A DNA stretch of 64,000 bases from Curtobacterium sp. MCBD17_035 (GCF_003234815.2 NZ_CP126279.1:3100001-3164000); one strand, 5' to 3'. Positions 49,041-57,236 are shown, counted from the first letter of the stretch. Notes: generated from the sequence alone by a model not told the origin. Numbers and translations: made by a program.

Positions 49041-49778
49041 GTGGACGACGCCCCCGAGCCCCGCCTCGACGTGCGGATGCGCATCATGACCGCAGCCGCC
49101 GAGCTCCTGCACGACGAAGGCGCCGTCGCTGTCACCACGAGAGCGGTGGCCGAGCGAGCTGGCGTCCAGGCTCCGACGATCTACCGGCTCTTCGGCGACA
49201 AGGACGGGTTGCTCGACGCGGTCGCCGAGCACGCGATGACCACGTTCAGCGCGACGAAGGCGGCAGCCGTCGACGCGGTCACCGGTGTCGACCCCGTCGC
49301 GGACCTCCGCGCGGGGTGGGCGATGACCATCGCCTTCGGACTCGCCAACCCGGACCTGTTCGTGATCATGAGCGACCCGCGTCGAGGGCGGGACTCCCCC
49401 GCGGTCGCCGCCGGGATCCGGCTGCTCGAGGAGCGCCTCCGTCGGGTCGCCGCGGCCGGGAGGCTCGCGGTGCGCGAGCGGGACGCGGTCCGGCTCATGC
49501 ACGCGGCCGGCTTGGGCGCCGTGCTCGCCATCCTGGACGAGCCGGCGGACGAGCGCGACCCGCGGTTGGCCGACGTCGTCTTCGACGCCGTCATGACGCA
49601 GGTCCTGGCTCCGGAGCCGGCTGACGAGGGTCCCCGAGGCACGTCCGGTGTCCGGACCGCCGCCATCACCCTCCGTGCCTCCATCGACGAGCTCGGCGCA
49701 CTCTCGTCGGCCGAACGGGGCGTGCTCGCCGAGTGGCTCGACCGGATCGTCGACCACGACCCGCCCACGTCGCGGTAG
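49041..49778 (+). CDS. TetR-family regulator (245 aa)
   Basis: GTG 49041 lies 6 bases after a TATCGT box (49029-49034), suggesting a leaderless transcript. N-terminal HTH: RIMTAAAELLHDEGAVAVTTRAVAERAGVQAPTIYRLFGDKDGLLDAV. The C-terminal domain is longer than usual. Divergent from the NmrA-like oxidoreductase, which it probably represses. Confidence 0.88.
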   Translation: MDDAPEPRLDVRMRIMTAAAELLHDEGAVAVTTRAVAERAGVQAPTIYRLFGDKDGLLDAVAEHAMTTFSATKAAAVDAVTGVDPVADLRAGWAMTIAFGLANPDLFVIMSDPRRGRDSPAVAAGIRLLEERLRRVAAAGRLAVRERDAVRLMHAAGLGAVLAILDEPADERDPRLADVVFDAVMTQVLAPEPADEGPRGTSGVRTAAITLRASIDELGALSSAERGVLAEWLDRIVDHDPPTSR

Positions 49779-49840
49779 CACCGGGCCGGCCGGAGTCCGG
49801 CCCGCCCGCGGTTCTGCCGAGCCGGGATGGCCCGCCTGCC

Positions 49841-49846
49841 TATCCT
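49841..49846 (+). promoter_or_regulatory. -10 box of a leaderless promoter (TATCCT)
   Basis: TATCCT ends 6 bases before the GTG start of the permease gene at 49853, and no ribosome binding site is present. Confidence 0.55.
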
Positions 49847-49852
49847 GACCCG

Positions 49853-50878
49853 GTGACGAGTTCCCCCGTCCGCGTCCCCCGGTCGCGGTCCCGGTCCCGG
49901 GCCGGCTCGGGCCCCGTGCTCGTGCTCGTGCTCGTCGGTGCGCTCCTCGCCGCGCGGGTGGTCACCACCGGCGACAGCACGGCCGGGCTGCCCGACGAGC
50001 TGCAGGACTTCCTGACGCTCGCGATCAGCGTCGTGGTCGAGTCGCTGCCGTTCGTGGTGCTGGGGATCCTCCTGTCCATCGTCGTCGAGGTGTGGGTGCC
50101 GCACGGCGTGCTGGAACGGGTCCTGCCGGCACGCCCGGTCCCGCGTCGGGCGGTGATCTCCCTGATCGGCATGCTCTTCCCGGTGTGCGAGTGCGGGAAC
50201 GTCCCGTTGGCGCGAGGGTTGATGCTGCGCGGGTTCTCGCCAGCGGAGGCGACGACGTTCCTCGTCGCGGCGCCGATCCTCAACCCGCTCGTCATCGTCA
50301 GCACGGCGCAGGCGTTCGGGTGGTCGGGATGGATCCTGCCCGTCCGGATCATCGGCGGCTTCGTCGTGGCGAACGTCGTCGGATGGGTCGTCGCAGCGCA
50401 CCGCCGACCCTCCGAGCTCCTGGTGCCCGCGTTCGAGGCCCGGTGCCGTGTGGAGGCCGGCGGGCAGGCGCGTGGGAGCCGGTGGGCGGAGAGCGCATCG
50501 CACTTCGGCGGCGAGACGGCGACGATGATGCCCGCGCTGTTCGTCGGGGCAGCGGTCGCCGCCGCGATCCAGGTCGCGGTGCCCCGGAGCACGCTCATCG
50601 CGATCGGCAGCGACCCGGTGCTGTCGGTCCTGGCGATGATGCTGTTGGCGATGACGGTGTCGCTCTGCTCGAACGTCGACGCCTTCTTCGCGCTCTCGTT
50701 CGCCTCGACGTTCCTGCCCGGGTCGATCACGGCGTTCCTGCTCATCGGGCCGATCATCGACGTCAAGATGATCGCGCTGCTCCGCACCACCTTCCGCACC
50801 CGGTTCATCGGCACACTCGCCGTCATCTGCGTCCTGTTCGCCGCATCGGTGGGGTTGGTGATGGATGTCCTCGTCTGA
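49853..50878 (+). CDS. Permease, YcgR/DUF318 (YraQ) family (341 aa)
   Basis: GTG 49853. Eight or so membrane helices. The signature GMLFPVCECGNVPLARGLMLRGFSPAEATTFLVAAPILNPLVIVST is the CECG-containing conserved motif of the DUF318/YraQ permeases. A second half repeats the pattern (SLCSNVDAFFALSFASTFLPGS). In Bacillus subtilis the homologous ycgR-ycgQ pair is linked to zinc-responsive control. The transported species is unknown. Overlaps the next gene by 14 bases. Confidence 0.85.
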   Translation: MTSSPVRVPRSRSRSRAGSGPVLVLVLVGALLAARVVTTGDSTAGLPDELQDFLTLAISVVVESLPFVVLGILLSIVVEVWVPHGVLERVLPARPVPRRAVISLIGMLFPVCECGNVPLARGLMLRGFSPAEATTFLVAAPILNPLVIVSTAQAFGWSGWILPVRIIGGFVVANVVGWVVAAHRRPSELLVPAFEARCRVEAGGQARGSRWAESASHFGGETATMMPALFVGAAVAAAIQVAVPRSTLIAIGSDPVLSVLAMMLLAMTVSLCSNVDAFFALSFASTFLPGSITAFLLIGPIIDVKMIALLRTTFRTRFIGTLAVICVLFAASVGLVMDVLV

Positions 50879-51677
50879 ACGTCGACGGGTGCTGTTCGGG
50901 CTCGGCTCGGTGCTCGCGCTCGCCGTCGCCACACTCTGGCTCGGAGCGGCCGGTCATCTCGACCTCTACATCAATCCGCGGTACGGGGTGTTCACGATGG
51001 TGCTCGCCGCCATCGCGGTCGTCGCCGCCGCGGCCGGTCTGTCGGCGGTCGCATGGCAGAGCGCGCACCCACACCTCGAACGGGGTCATGGGCACGGGGA
51101 CGACGTGACGGTCGTGCCCGACGGCAGCAGCGGGCGGGGTGCTGCACGGTCCCTGCGCGTCGTGGCGGTCGCCGTCGCAGTGGTCGTCACGGTCGGCATC
51201 AGCACGGCGATGTTCGTGCTCCCGCCGACGACGCTGTCGGCGCGGACGGCCCAGCAGCGCAGCGTCGACTCGGGCAGCCTCTCGACCGCCACGGGCTCCG
51301 GCGGCGCCGTCGCGTTGCTCGGCAGCGGCTCCGTCGACACGTCGGAGTACGGCGTGAAGGACTGGGCCGCGCTCATCCGTCAGACGACGGACACGAGCGC
51401 CCTCGTCGGGAAGCGCCTCCGCCTCACGGGGTTCGTCGTGCCCGACACGGACGGCGGCTTCACGCTGACCCGGTTCGTGATCAGCTGTTGTGCCGTCGAC
51501 GCCCAGCCCGTCGGCGTGGGCGTGGTCACGGACGGATCCGTGCCGGCGGCGAACCAGTGGGTGACGGTGTCCGGCGCGCTCGCGGCGAACCCGGACGCCG
51601 GGTCCGACGTACCGCTGGTGATCCGCGCCGCCACGGTCGAGCAGGTGCAGCGACCATCGGATCCGTATGAGTACTGA
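50865..51677 (+). CDS. TIGR03943/DUF1980 protein, YcgQ-like (270 aa)
   Basis: Begins inside the end of the permease gene (overlap 50865-50878), a strong sign of coupling. Two or three N-terminal helices (LFGLGSVLALAVATLWLG, VFTMVLAAIAVVAAAAGLSAV, VVAVAVAVVVTVGISTAMFVL), a Ser/Thr-rich linker, then an extracytoplasmic domain with GKRLRLTGFVVPDTDGGFTLTRFVISCCAVDAQPVGV, the characteristic conserved block (CC pair) of the TIGR03943 family. Always found with the DUF318 permease. Confidence 0.87.
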   Translation: MSSSERRRVLFGLGSVLALAVATLWLGAAGHLDLYINPRYGVFTMVLAAIAVVAAAAGLSAVAWQSAHPHLERGHGHGDDVTVVPDGSSGRGAARSLRVVAVAVAVVVTVGISTAMFVLPPTTLSARTAQQRSVDSGSLSTATGSGGAVALLGSGSVDTSEYGVKDWAALIRQTTDTSALVGKRLRLTGFVVPDTDGGFTLTRFVISCCAVDAQPVGVGVVTDGSVPAANQWVTVSGALAANPDAGSDVPLVIRAATVEQVQRPSDPYEY

Positions 51678-53076
51678 CGTCCGCGGTACTCCTGCCCCCG
51701 GCCGCCCCCTCCGACGCCGATTCGTCGCGGTCGTCGCGGTGCTCGCGCTGATCGGAGCCCTGGCGGCGATCGTCGGCTCGCATCAGGGCCCGCGCCTCCG
51801 CTCCGTGTCGTACTCGGCGACCGACCTCGTCTCCCGTCCCGCGCAGCGCCTGATCCTCACCGCGAACCAGGCACTGCAGCGGGTCGCACCGTCCGACGTC
51901 GTCGTGTCCCCCGCCGCAGCGCACACGGTGACCTCGAGCGGGAACACGGTCGCGGTGCAGTTCGACGGCCCGTTGGCGTACGACCGCACCTACGCGGTCG
52001 TCGTGCGGCACGTCCGGGCGCCCGGGCAAGCCGCGACGTCCGACCTGCGCACGACCATCCACACGGGCACCACCGACGTCCTCGCGCTCGTCCCGGGCAC
52101 GAACGGTGCACACGATCGCATCGTCAGCCGTGGCCTCGCCACCGGGGGCACGGACACCGTGTTCCAGGGCACCGGCATCACCGGGTTCGCACGCCTCGCC
52201 CGGTCCCTCGTCGTGCTCAGCGACACGGCCGACGGCACCTCGAGCATCGACATCGTGCCGCTCGCCGACGGGCGGCAGGACCCGGCCGTCCCGGTCGAGC
52301 ACATCACCATGCCCACCGCACGGGGGCACGCGTCGGCGCTCCACGCCGCCGACGACGGCGCGTCGTTCGGCTTCGTGTACGCCGACACGACGACGGGTCG
52401 CTCGCAGGACGTCGGGCTCTACGACGTCGACCTCACCGGCACGCACATGCCGACCGCGATCGCGGCGGACGGGAGGCCCACCACGGGTGCCACCCCGATG
52501 ACGGTGCGCCAGTGGGCGTACGTCCCGCGGACCGAGAGCGCGCTCGTCAGGACGACCGATGACGGCCTCGTGCTCGTGGACATGAGCGGACGGACCGACG
52601 CGGCGCGGCTCGGGTCCGCGACGTACGTCCACGGCTTCGTGGGAACCGGCACGACCGCCGTCGTGGAGACCGGGGACGCCATCGTCCGGCTCGACCTGAC
52701 CGACGGCGACCGGGCCGCCCTCACGGCACCGGCCGCGAGCACCAGGGCGCAGTACCTGGGGCGGATCGGCGCGCTCACGGGCTCCTCCTACGTCCGCCTC
52801 GTCGGCGACGTCCGCACGGACGGGACCATCGCCGCCCGACTCGTCCGCGTCGACGGCGAGCACGTCTCGGACCTGCAGGTCCACATCCCGTCCGACGCCA
52901 GCGTCACCGCGGTCTGTCCCTCACCGAACGGTCAGTTCCTCGCGATCACCACGCGGACGGCCGACTCGTCGTTGGTGAGCGTCGTCGACGCCACGTCCGG
53001 CGCCCTCGAGGCGAGCCTCGACGGCGTGACCCTCGACTGGTGTGCCGCGCTCCCCTCCAGCGCCGACGCCGGGTGA
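51667..53076 (+). CDS. Membrane-anchored beta-propeller-like surface protein (469 aa)
   Basis: Overlaps the previous gene by 11 bases (ATG 51667). A basic N-terminus and one helix (FVAVVAVLALIGALAAIVGS) anchor an extracytoplasmic part that first shows a Big/Ig-like segment (VVSPAAAHTVTSSGNTVAVQFDGPLAYDRTYAVVVRHV) and then repeated 4-strand blades typical of a propeller (FARLARSLVVLSDTADGTSSIDIVPL, YVHGFVGTGTTAVVETGDAIVRLDL). It probably works with the YcgR/YcgQ pair at the cell surface. Ligand unknown. Confidence 0.72.
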   Translation: MSTDVRGTPAPGRPLRRRFVAVVAVLALIGALAAIVGSHQGPRLRSVSYSATDLVSRPAQRLILTANQALQRVAPSDVVVSPAAAHTVTSSGNTVAVQFDGPLAYDRTYAVVVRHVRAPGQAATSDLRTTIHTGTTDVLALVPGTNGAHDRIVSRGLATGGTDTVFQGTGITGFARLARSLVVLSDTADGTSSIDIVPLADGRQDPAVPVEHITMPTARGHASALHAADDGASFGFVYADTTTGRSQDVGLYDVDLTGTHMPTAIAADGRPTTGATPMTVRQWAYVPRTESALVRTTDDGLVLVDMSGRTDAARLGSATYVHGFVGTGTTAVVETGDAIVRLDLTDGDRAALTAPAASTRAQYLGRIGALTGSSYVRLVGDVRTDGTIAARLVRVDGEHVSDLQVHIPSDASVTAVCPSPNGQFLAITTRTADSSLVSVVDATSGALEASLDGVTLDWCAALPSSADAG

Positions 53077-53086
53077 CGGTCGGGGC

Positions 53087-53404
53087 TCACGTCGCGTCGA
53101 CCCCGTCAGCGGCCTCGATGACCTCGACCGAGGCCACCGAGAACCCGAGGGGCACTTGTCCCAGCGCGCTCAACAGTGCGCCCCGGGTGTCGGCGCTCTC
53201 GGCCTCGATGAGTCGTCGCTCGCTCGACACGACGACGAGCCGCACCCGATGCGTCGTCGACGGAGCGCTCCCGTGATGCTCCGGCGTCCGTCGCGGACCG
53301 TCGAGTCCGGCCGGACGAGGAGGTACCGGCAGCGGCGGACCCGGCACGCGGCCGCCGAACATCCGCGTGATCACCGCCCCGAACCGGGTTCCGCTGCGCG
53401 CCAT
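53087..53404 (-). CDS. Hypothetical protein (105 aa), downstream of the COG0523-like gene
   Basis: ATG 53404, 8 bases after the COG0523-like stop. The N-terminal half is Pro/Gly/Arg-rich and probably disordered. The C-terminal half (HRVRLVVVSSERRLIEAESADTRGALLSALGQVPLGFSVASVEVIEAADG) looks like a small alpha-beta unit. No family is recognised. Its place behind a putative zinc-regulated gene suggests a role in zinc scarcity. Confidence 0.55.
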   Translation of the reverse strand: MARSGTRFGAVITRMFGGRVPGPPLPVPPRPAGLDGPRRTPEHHGSAPSTTHRVRLVVVSSERRLIEAESADTRGALLSALGQVPLGFSVASVEVIEAADGVDAT

Positions 53405-53412
53405 ACGACCCC

Positions 53413-54483
53413 CTAGTGGTGGTGTTCCGTGGGCCATGCCGGGAAGGGGTCGTCGTATGTCGCCCACTCCATCGGCCCCGCGAGGAGTTCCGCGTCCGTG
53501 ACCAAGCTGCGGTCGAGGGTGCTGATGATCCGGTGGCGATCGAGGTCCTCCCCGAAGAGGACCAGCTCCTGTCCGGCAGGAGCATTCCGTGCCCAGGTGG
53601 ACATTCCGGTCGGATCGAGCGCGACGGTGTCGCCGGCGCTCCGCCACGACCCGATCTGGTCGGCGCGGGTCGCGAGTTGGACCAAGCCCCGCGATCGAGC
53701 GATCCGGCCGACTCGTCCGGGCGTCAACTGCTTGTCGACGGCGTCGAAGAGCCGTCCGGGGTGGAAGGGGCGCGGATCACGGAACACGATCGCCTCGACG
53801 CCGTACCGGGGTCCCGGCTGCGTGGCCGGGTCGGCGAGGGCGTGCATCCAGCCCATCCGTTCCCCGAGTCGACGAGCACACCACCGCCCGCTCGCCCCCG
53901 TCCGTCGGGAGGACATCGCGCTCGGGCTCCGGACCACGGTCGCACCGGGGTTGAGCTGTTCGAGGACGCCGAGGGCGCTGCGGAGGGACGCGGGGCCGAT
54001 GTCGTCCGCATCGCTGAGGACGATCACCGTCGCGAACTCGATCTGCGAGGCCAGTCGTTCCGCAGTGACGTAGTCGTCCAGCGGGGACGGTGCGAGCGAC
54101 AGGAGCCACCGCTCGATGTCCTGCACCGCCACGACCGTCATCAGGTCGTGTAGCTCCACGGGGGTCCCTTCCGCCCGTCGGCTCTCGAACTCGGTCTCCA
54201 GCACGAACCCGATCTCCATCACGTCCGCGGCCTCCTCCAGCTCGACGATGGAGCGACCGGTGGCACCGGCTCGGGCCGACTCCAGGATCCGGTCGGCCAG
54301 GACCAAGGCGAACTCGCCGCTGTCCTCGGTACCGTCGTCGACCTCGACCGGTGCTCGGCGCGGTGCTCCGCTCAGTCGCCGGCTGACCTGTCGTCGGTCA
54401 GCGGCGCGCAGGCCGCTGACCAAGGTCACCCGGAGGACGGCGCCGTCCGGATGTGCAGACCCGAGTTCGTTCCGTGGCTCCAT
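53413..54483 (-). CDS. COG0523/CobW-like protein with lost GTPase motifs (356 aa)
   Basis: ATG 54483. The overall plan matches COG0523 zinc chaperones: N-terminal P-loop region (about residues 15-40), [11 protein letters not shown], the [11 protein letters not shown] segment, and a C-terminal CobW_C domain ([24 protein letters not shown] ... [30 protein letters not shown]) ending in HHH. But the Walker A GxxGxGKT is replaced by [11 protein letters not shown], NKxD by SDAD, and the GCxxC metal motif is absent. Either a non-GTPase paralogue or a decayed gene with an intact frame. The Zur-type palindrome 54498-54512 lies 15 bases upstream. Confidence 0.78.
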   Translation of the reverse strand: MEPRNELGSAHPDGAVLRVTLVSGLRAADRRQVSRRLSGAPRRAPVEVDDGTEDSGEFALVLADRILESARAGATGRSIVELEEAADVMEIGFVLETEFESRRAEGTPVELHDLMTVVAVQDIERWLLSLAPSPLDDYVTAERLASQIEFATVIVLSDADDIGPASLRSALGVLEQLNPGATVVRSPSAMSSRRTGASGRWCARRLGERMGWMHALADPATQPGPRYGVEAIVFRDPRPFHPGRLFDAVDKQLTPGRVGRIARSRGLVQLATRADQIGSWRSAGDTVALDPTGMSTWARNAPAGQELVLFGEDLDRHRIISTLDRSLVTDAELLAGPMEWATYDDPFPAWPTEHHH

Positions 54484-54497
54484 TGCCCCTACTCTAG

Positions 54498-54512
54498 TGA
54501 GAAACGTTCTCA
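54498..54512. promoter_or_regulatory. Zur box TGAGAA-ACG-TTCTCA
   Basis: A perfect 6-bp inverted repeat with a 3-nt centre, extended by CTA/TAG on the outside, midway between the divergent COG0523-like gene and rpmJ. Size and shape match actinobacterial Zur boxes (TGAAAA-nnn-TTTTCA type). Both flanking genes are classic Zur targets, which supports the assignment. Confidence 0.8.
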
Positions 54513-54523
54513 GTAGGAGGATC

Positions 54524-54646
54524 ATGAAGGTCAGGAACTCACTCAAGTCGCTGAAGCAGCTCCCGGGCGCGCAGGTCGTACGCCGCCGAGGTCGCACGTT
54601 CGTCATCAACAAGCTCAACCCGCGCGGGAAGGGGCGCCAGGGGTGA
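54524..54646 (+). CDS. rpmJ: Ribosomal protein bL36, zinc-independent paralogue (40 aa)
   Basis: ATG 54524 behind [46 protein letters not shown] is the C-minus form (YkgO type): the four zinc-binding cysteine/histidine positions of ordinary L36 are missing. Cells make it under zinc starvation so that zinc can be released from the standard ribosomal protein. The Zur box upstream fits this. A separate housekeeping rpmJ must lie elsewhere in the genome. Confidence 0.92.
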   Translation: MKVRNSLKSLKQLPGAQVVRRRGRTFVINKLNPRGKGRQG

Positions 54647-54667
54647 GTGCGACCTGATCATCTTCCG

Positions 54668-54704
54668 TGCACGTATTGCTACTCGTGCATGCTTGCTCTA
54701 GTGT
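54668..54704 (+). promoter_or_regulatory. Promoter with dyad operator before the His-rich peptide
   Basis: TTGCTA (54676-54681) and TAGTGT (54699-54704) with a 17-base spacer form a good promoter. A perfect TGCACG/CGTGCA dyad (54668-54673 with 54684-54689) spans the -35 region, and GTGCA-TTGCT motifs repeat at 54667 and 54685. This is a plausible site for the ArsR protein encoded downstream, in which case zinc would induce the peptide. Confidence 0.6.
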
Positions 54705-54742
54705 CGGGGTCACGTCAACCGACTGATCGAAGGAGCACCACC

Positions 54743-54898
54743 ATGACCGAGCAGGAAACCGTCGCCGAGCACACCGTCACCGAGCACCACCACGAGGACG
54801 GCTGCGGTCACGAGGCAGTGCGGCACGAGGACCACGTGGACTACGTACACGAAGGCCACAAGCACGCCGAGCACGGCGACCACTACGACGAGCACTGA
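54743..54898 (+). CDS. Histidine-rich metal-binding peptide (51 aa)
   Basis: ATG 54743 with AAGGAG upstream. 13 of 51 residues are His, with many Asp/Glu (EHHHEDGCGHEAVRHEDH, HEGHKHAEHGDHYDEH) and one Cys, so it would bind zinc or a similar metal with several sites. No signal peptide, so probably a cytoplasmic metal buffer. Similar small His-rich proteins occur beside arsR-zur loci in actinobacteria; the specific role is inferred. Confidence 0.7.
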   Translation: MTEQETVAEHTVTEHHHEDGCGHEAVRHEDHVDYVHEGHKHAEHGDHYDEH

Positions 54899-54906
54899 GA
54901 CCCTCC

Positions 54907-54942
54907 GCCCGGGGGTAGGGCCAACCCGCCGGACCCCCGGGC
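54907..54942 (+). terminator. Hairpin terminator after the His-rich peptide gene
   Basis: GCCCGGGGGT (54907-54916) pairs perfectly with ACCCCCGGGC (54933-54942) around a 16-nt loop, 8 bases after the stop codon. Confidence 0.78.
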
Positions 54943-54979
54943 GTTGCCCGTCGGTATGCACATCTGCTTACATCGCCAG

Positions 54980-55270
54980 GTGACCGATCATCGAGTGAGC
55001 ATCGCGGCGGAACTCTTCAAGGCCCTCTCCTCGCCGGCCCGCCTCCGGGTGCTGGTCGCCCTCATCGAGGCGCCCTGCGACGTGTCGTCGCTCGCTGCGC
55101 AGACCGAGCTGTCGCAACCGCTGGTCTCGCAGCACCTCCGCACCCTGCGACTCGCCGGGCTCGTGGAGGTCGAGCGCATCGGGCGGAACGCCGTGTACTC
55201 ACTCCGGGACGAGCACGTCGCGCACATCGTCAGCGATGCGCTCACGCACGTCGGCGAAGCCGCGGCGTGA
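54980..55270 (+). CDS. ArsR/SmtB-family metal-sensing repressor (96 aa)
   Basis: GTG 54980 is preferred because it gives the standard start (MTDHRVSIAAELFKALSSPARLRVLVALIEAP) and a TTACAT box lies 6 bases upstream; ATG 54956 is the alternative. Winged helix: CDVSSLAAQTELSQPLVSQHLRTLRLAGLVEVERIGRNAVYSL, then DEHVAHIVSDALTHVGEAA, whose Asp/His residues in the last helix match the alpha-5 zinc site of SmtB/CzrA sensors. Followed by zur, the same order as the Rv2358-zur operon of Mycobacterium tuberculosis. Confidence 0.87.
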   Translation: MTDHRVSIAAELFKALSSPARLRVLVALIEAPCDVSSLAAQTELSQPLVSQHLRTLRLAGLVEVERIGRNAVYSLRDEHVAHIVSDALTHVGEAAA

Positions 55271-55341
55271 GTGCCCGTTCAGCTGCACGTGCGACCCTGC
55301 CTCCTCAGCACCACCGAGCGTCCGAGACCCGAGAGGCGTCC

Positions 55342-55761
55342 ATGACCGAAGCACCCGTGGGGAAGAAACCCCAGCGGCAGACCGCCCAGAAGACGGCCAT
55401 CCGCGACGCCCTGCGAGGCGTGCGGTCCTTCATCAGCGCGCAGGACCTGCACGAGGTCCTCCGCGCAGACGGCAGCTCGGTCGGCCTCGCCACGGTGTAC
55501 CGCAACCTCAGCGACATGGCGGTGAACGGCGAGGCGGACGTCCTCCAGGCCGAGCCCGGCGTCCAGCTGTACCGGTTCTGCGGCGATGCCCACCACCATC
55601 ACCTGTACTGCGTCAGCTGCGGTCGCACCGTCGAGATCGAAGCACCGATCGAGGACTGGGTCGACACGGTCGCCGCTGAGCACGGGTTCTCCCGCGTGCG
55701 CCACGTGGTCGACATCTTCGGGGTGTGCGACGACTGCCGCGCACGCGGCGTCGGAGCGTAG
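55342..55761 (+). CDS. zur: Zinc uptake regulator Zur (Fur family), 139 aa
   Basis: ATG 55342 with GAGAGG upstream. Fur-family winged helix (TAIRDALRGVRSFISAQDLHEVLRADGSSVGLATVYRNLSDMAVNGEADV) followed by the metal-sensing part: FCGDAHHHHLYCVSCGRTVEIE, with the His cluster and CxxC, and HVVDIFGVCDDC with the second CxxC of the structural zinc site. Position after an ArsR gene and next to zinc importer genes supports Zur rather than Fur. It probably binds the TGAGAA-TTCTCA boxes in this region when zinc is plentiful. Confidence 0.9.
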   Translation: MTEAPVGKKPQRQTAQKTAIRDALRGVRSFISAQDLHEVLRADGSSVGLATVYRNLSDMAVNGEADVLQAEPGVQLYRFCGDAHHHHLYCVSCGRTVEIEAPIEDWVDTVAAEHGFSRVRHVVDIFGVCDDCRARGVGA

Positions 55762-55788
55762 GGCGCCTCGGGCCGGGGCACGTCTCGC

Positions 55789-56172
55789 TCAACCGCGCAC
55801 CGAGCAGGCGCTGCACCTCCCGTGTATGGTCAGCGCAGCATTCTCCTCGAAGAACGCGAGGCATGGTCCGGGGTGCTGTCGTGGGTCCGCGACCTCGCTC
55901 GTGCGCCCGCACGTGTCGCACACCAGGAGGTCCCGGTCGGGGAGCCGGTACAGGACCTCGCCGCCGACGTACGCCTCGGTCAGCGCTCGCTCACGCGCCA
56001 GAGCGTGGAGCTCCCGGTAGACCGTCGAGAGTCCGATCCGTACCCCACGCGCACGGATCCGCGCGAACACGGACTGTGCCGACGCCGGCGCATCATGTTC
56101 GACCAGTGCGGCGAGGACGCTCGCGCGATACCGGTGGCCGCGCGGTCGATCCCCGGCCCACTCCGTCGACAC
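55789..56172 (-). CDS. Second Fur-family regulator (127 aa)
   Basis: Start uncertain: GTG 56172, or TTG 56175 with a GGATGG box. The wing domain HRYRASVLAALVEHDAPASAQSVFARIRARGVRIGLSTVYRELHALARERALTEAYV is Fur-like; the sensor half has LLVCDTCGRTSEVADP (CxxC), then HGRCSACSVRG (second CxxC), but the HHHH segment of typical Zur is reduced to RDLLVCD. It may sense zinc or another metal. Divergent from the zinc-binding lipoprotein gene, so it could share control of the importer. Confidence 0.82.
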   Translation of the reverse strand: MSTEWAGDRPRGHRYRASVLAALVEHDAPASAQSVFARIRARGVRIGLSTVYRELHALARERALTEAYVGGEVLYRLPDRDLLVCDTCGRTSEVADPRQHPGPCLAFFEENAALTIHGRCSACSVRG

Positions 56173-56254
56173 CAACCGACACCATCCGTCCGTGGAACAA
56201 TCGGGAACGACTCCCGTTACCAACACGCTCCAACGTGCCGTAGTCTGCATCTAT

Positions 56255-56269
56255 CGATAAGCGTTCTCA
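56255..56269. promoter_or_regulatory. Zur-like box upstream of the zinc importer
   Basis: CGATAA-GCG-TTCTCA matches the perfect box at 54498-54512 in 12 of 15 positions. It lies 41 bases before the lipoprotein start in the gap shared with the second Fur gene. Confidence 0.6.
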
Positions 56270-56309
56270 ACAGAGCGCGCGGGTGGGACGCGGTCCCTGG
56301 ATTGGATGG

Positions 56310-57236
56310 ATGTCAGTGCGCATCAAGAGATTGGCGGCGCTCGGCGTCGCGGCCCTGGCCGTGACCGGTGCTCTCACCGGGTGCTCGCAGTCGGCGAGCG
56401 GGGGGAGCGACGGCAAGATCGTCGTCGTCGGCGCGGAGAACGAGTACTCGGACGTCGCCGCACAGATCGGGGGCAAGTACGTCTCGGCCAAGGCGATCAT
56501 GAGCAACCCGAACACCGACCCGCACACCTTCGAGGCCAGCGCGAGCGTGGCGAAGGAGCTCAGCTCGGCCCAGATCCTCGTCCAGAACGGGCTCGGGTAC
56601 GACGACTTCATGACCAAGCTCGCCAAGGCGTCGCCGAACTCGAGCCGGAAGGTCATCGTCGCGCAGGACGTGCTCGGCCTTCCCGACAGCACGCGGAATC
56701 CGCACCTCTGGTACGACCCGAAGACGATGCCGGCGGTCGCCAAGCGCATCGCCGCCGATCTCGGAGCGCTGCAGCCCTCGCACAAGCAGTACTTCCAGGA
56801 CAACCTGACGACGTTCAACCGGTCGCTCGAGACGTGGACGAACCAGCTCGCGTCGTTCAAGCAGACCCACGCCAACGCACCCGTCGCCGTGACGGAGCCC
56901 GTCGCGGACTACGCGCTGCAGGCCGCCGGAGTCGACGTCGAGACACCCTGGTCCCTGCAGGCAGCGATCATGAACGACACCGACCCGAGCCCACAGAACT
57001 CGGCGGCGCAGGACGCGCTGTTCACCGGCAAGCACGTCAAGGCGTTCCTCTACAACCAGCAGGTCACCGACTCGATCACCTCGCACTACCTGTCCCTCGC
57101 TCACGACAACGGGATCCCCGTCGTCGGCGTGTACGAGACGATGCCGACGGGCTACCACTACCAGAAGTGGATGGAAGCCGAGTTGACCGCGCTGCAGAAG
57201 GCGCTCACCAGCGGCACGTCCACCGAGAAGCTGTGA
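56310..57236 (+). CDS. znuA: Zinc ABC transporter substrate-binding lipoprotein (308 aa)
   Basis: ATG 56310. Signal peptide with lipobox LTGC (cysteine near residue 24). Cluster A-I metal-binding family: VVVGAENEYSDVAAQIGGKYV, DPHTFEASASVAKELSSAQILVQNGLGYDDF, NPHLWYDPKTMPAVAKRIAADL (metal His), TEPVADYALQAAGVDV and a final metal-ligand region GVYETMPTGYHYQKWM. It captures zinc (or manganese) outside the membrane and hands it to the permeases encoded downstream. No His-rich loop. Coupled to the ATPase gene by GTGA. Confidence 0.88.
   Translation: MSVRIKRLAALGVAALAVTGALTGCSQSASGGSDGKIVVVGAENEYSDVAAQIGGKYVSAKAIMSNPNTDPHTFEASASVAKELSSAQILVQNGLGYDDFMTKLAKASPNSSRKVIVAQDVLGLPDSTRNPHLWYDPKTMPAVAKRIAADLGALQPSHKQYFQDNLTTFNRSLETWTNQLASFKQTHANAPVAVTEPVADYALQAAGVDVETPWSLQAAIMNDTDPSPQNSAAQDALFTGKHVKAFLYNQQVTDSITSHYLSLAHDNGIPVVGVYETMPTGYHYQKWMEAELTALQKALTSGTSTEKL

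Noticed and set aside
53413-54483. COG0523-like gene called as a pseudogene
   Set aside because: The frame is intact from start to stop with a proper C-terminal domain; loss of motifs alone does not show a broken gene.
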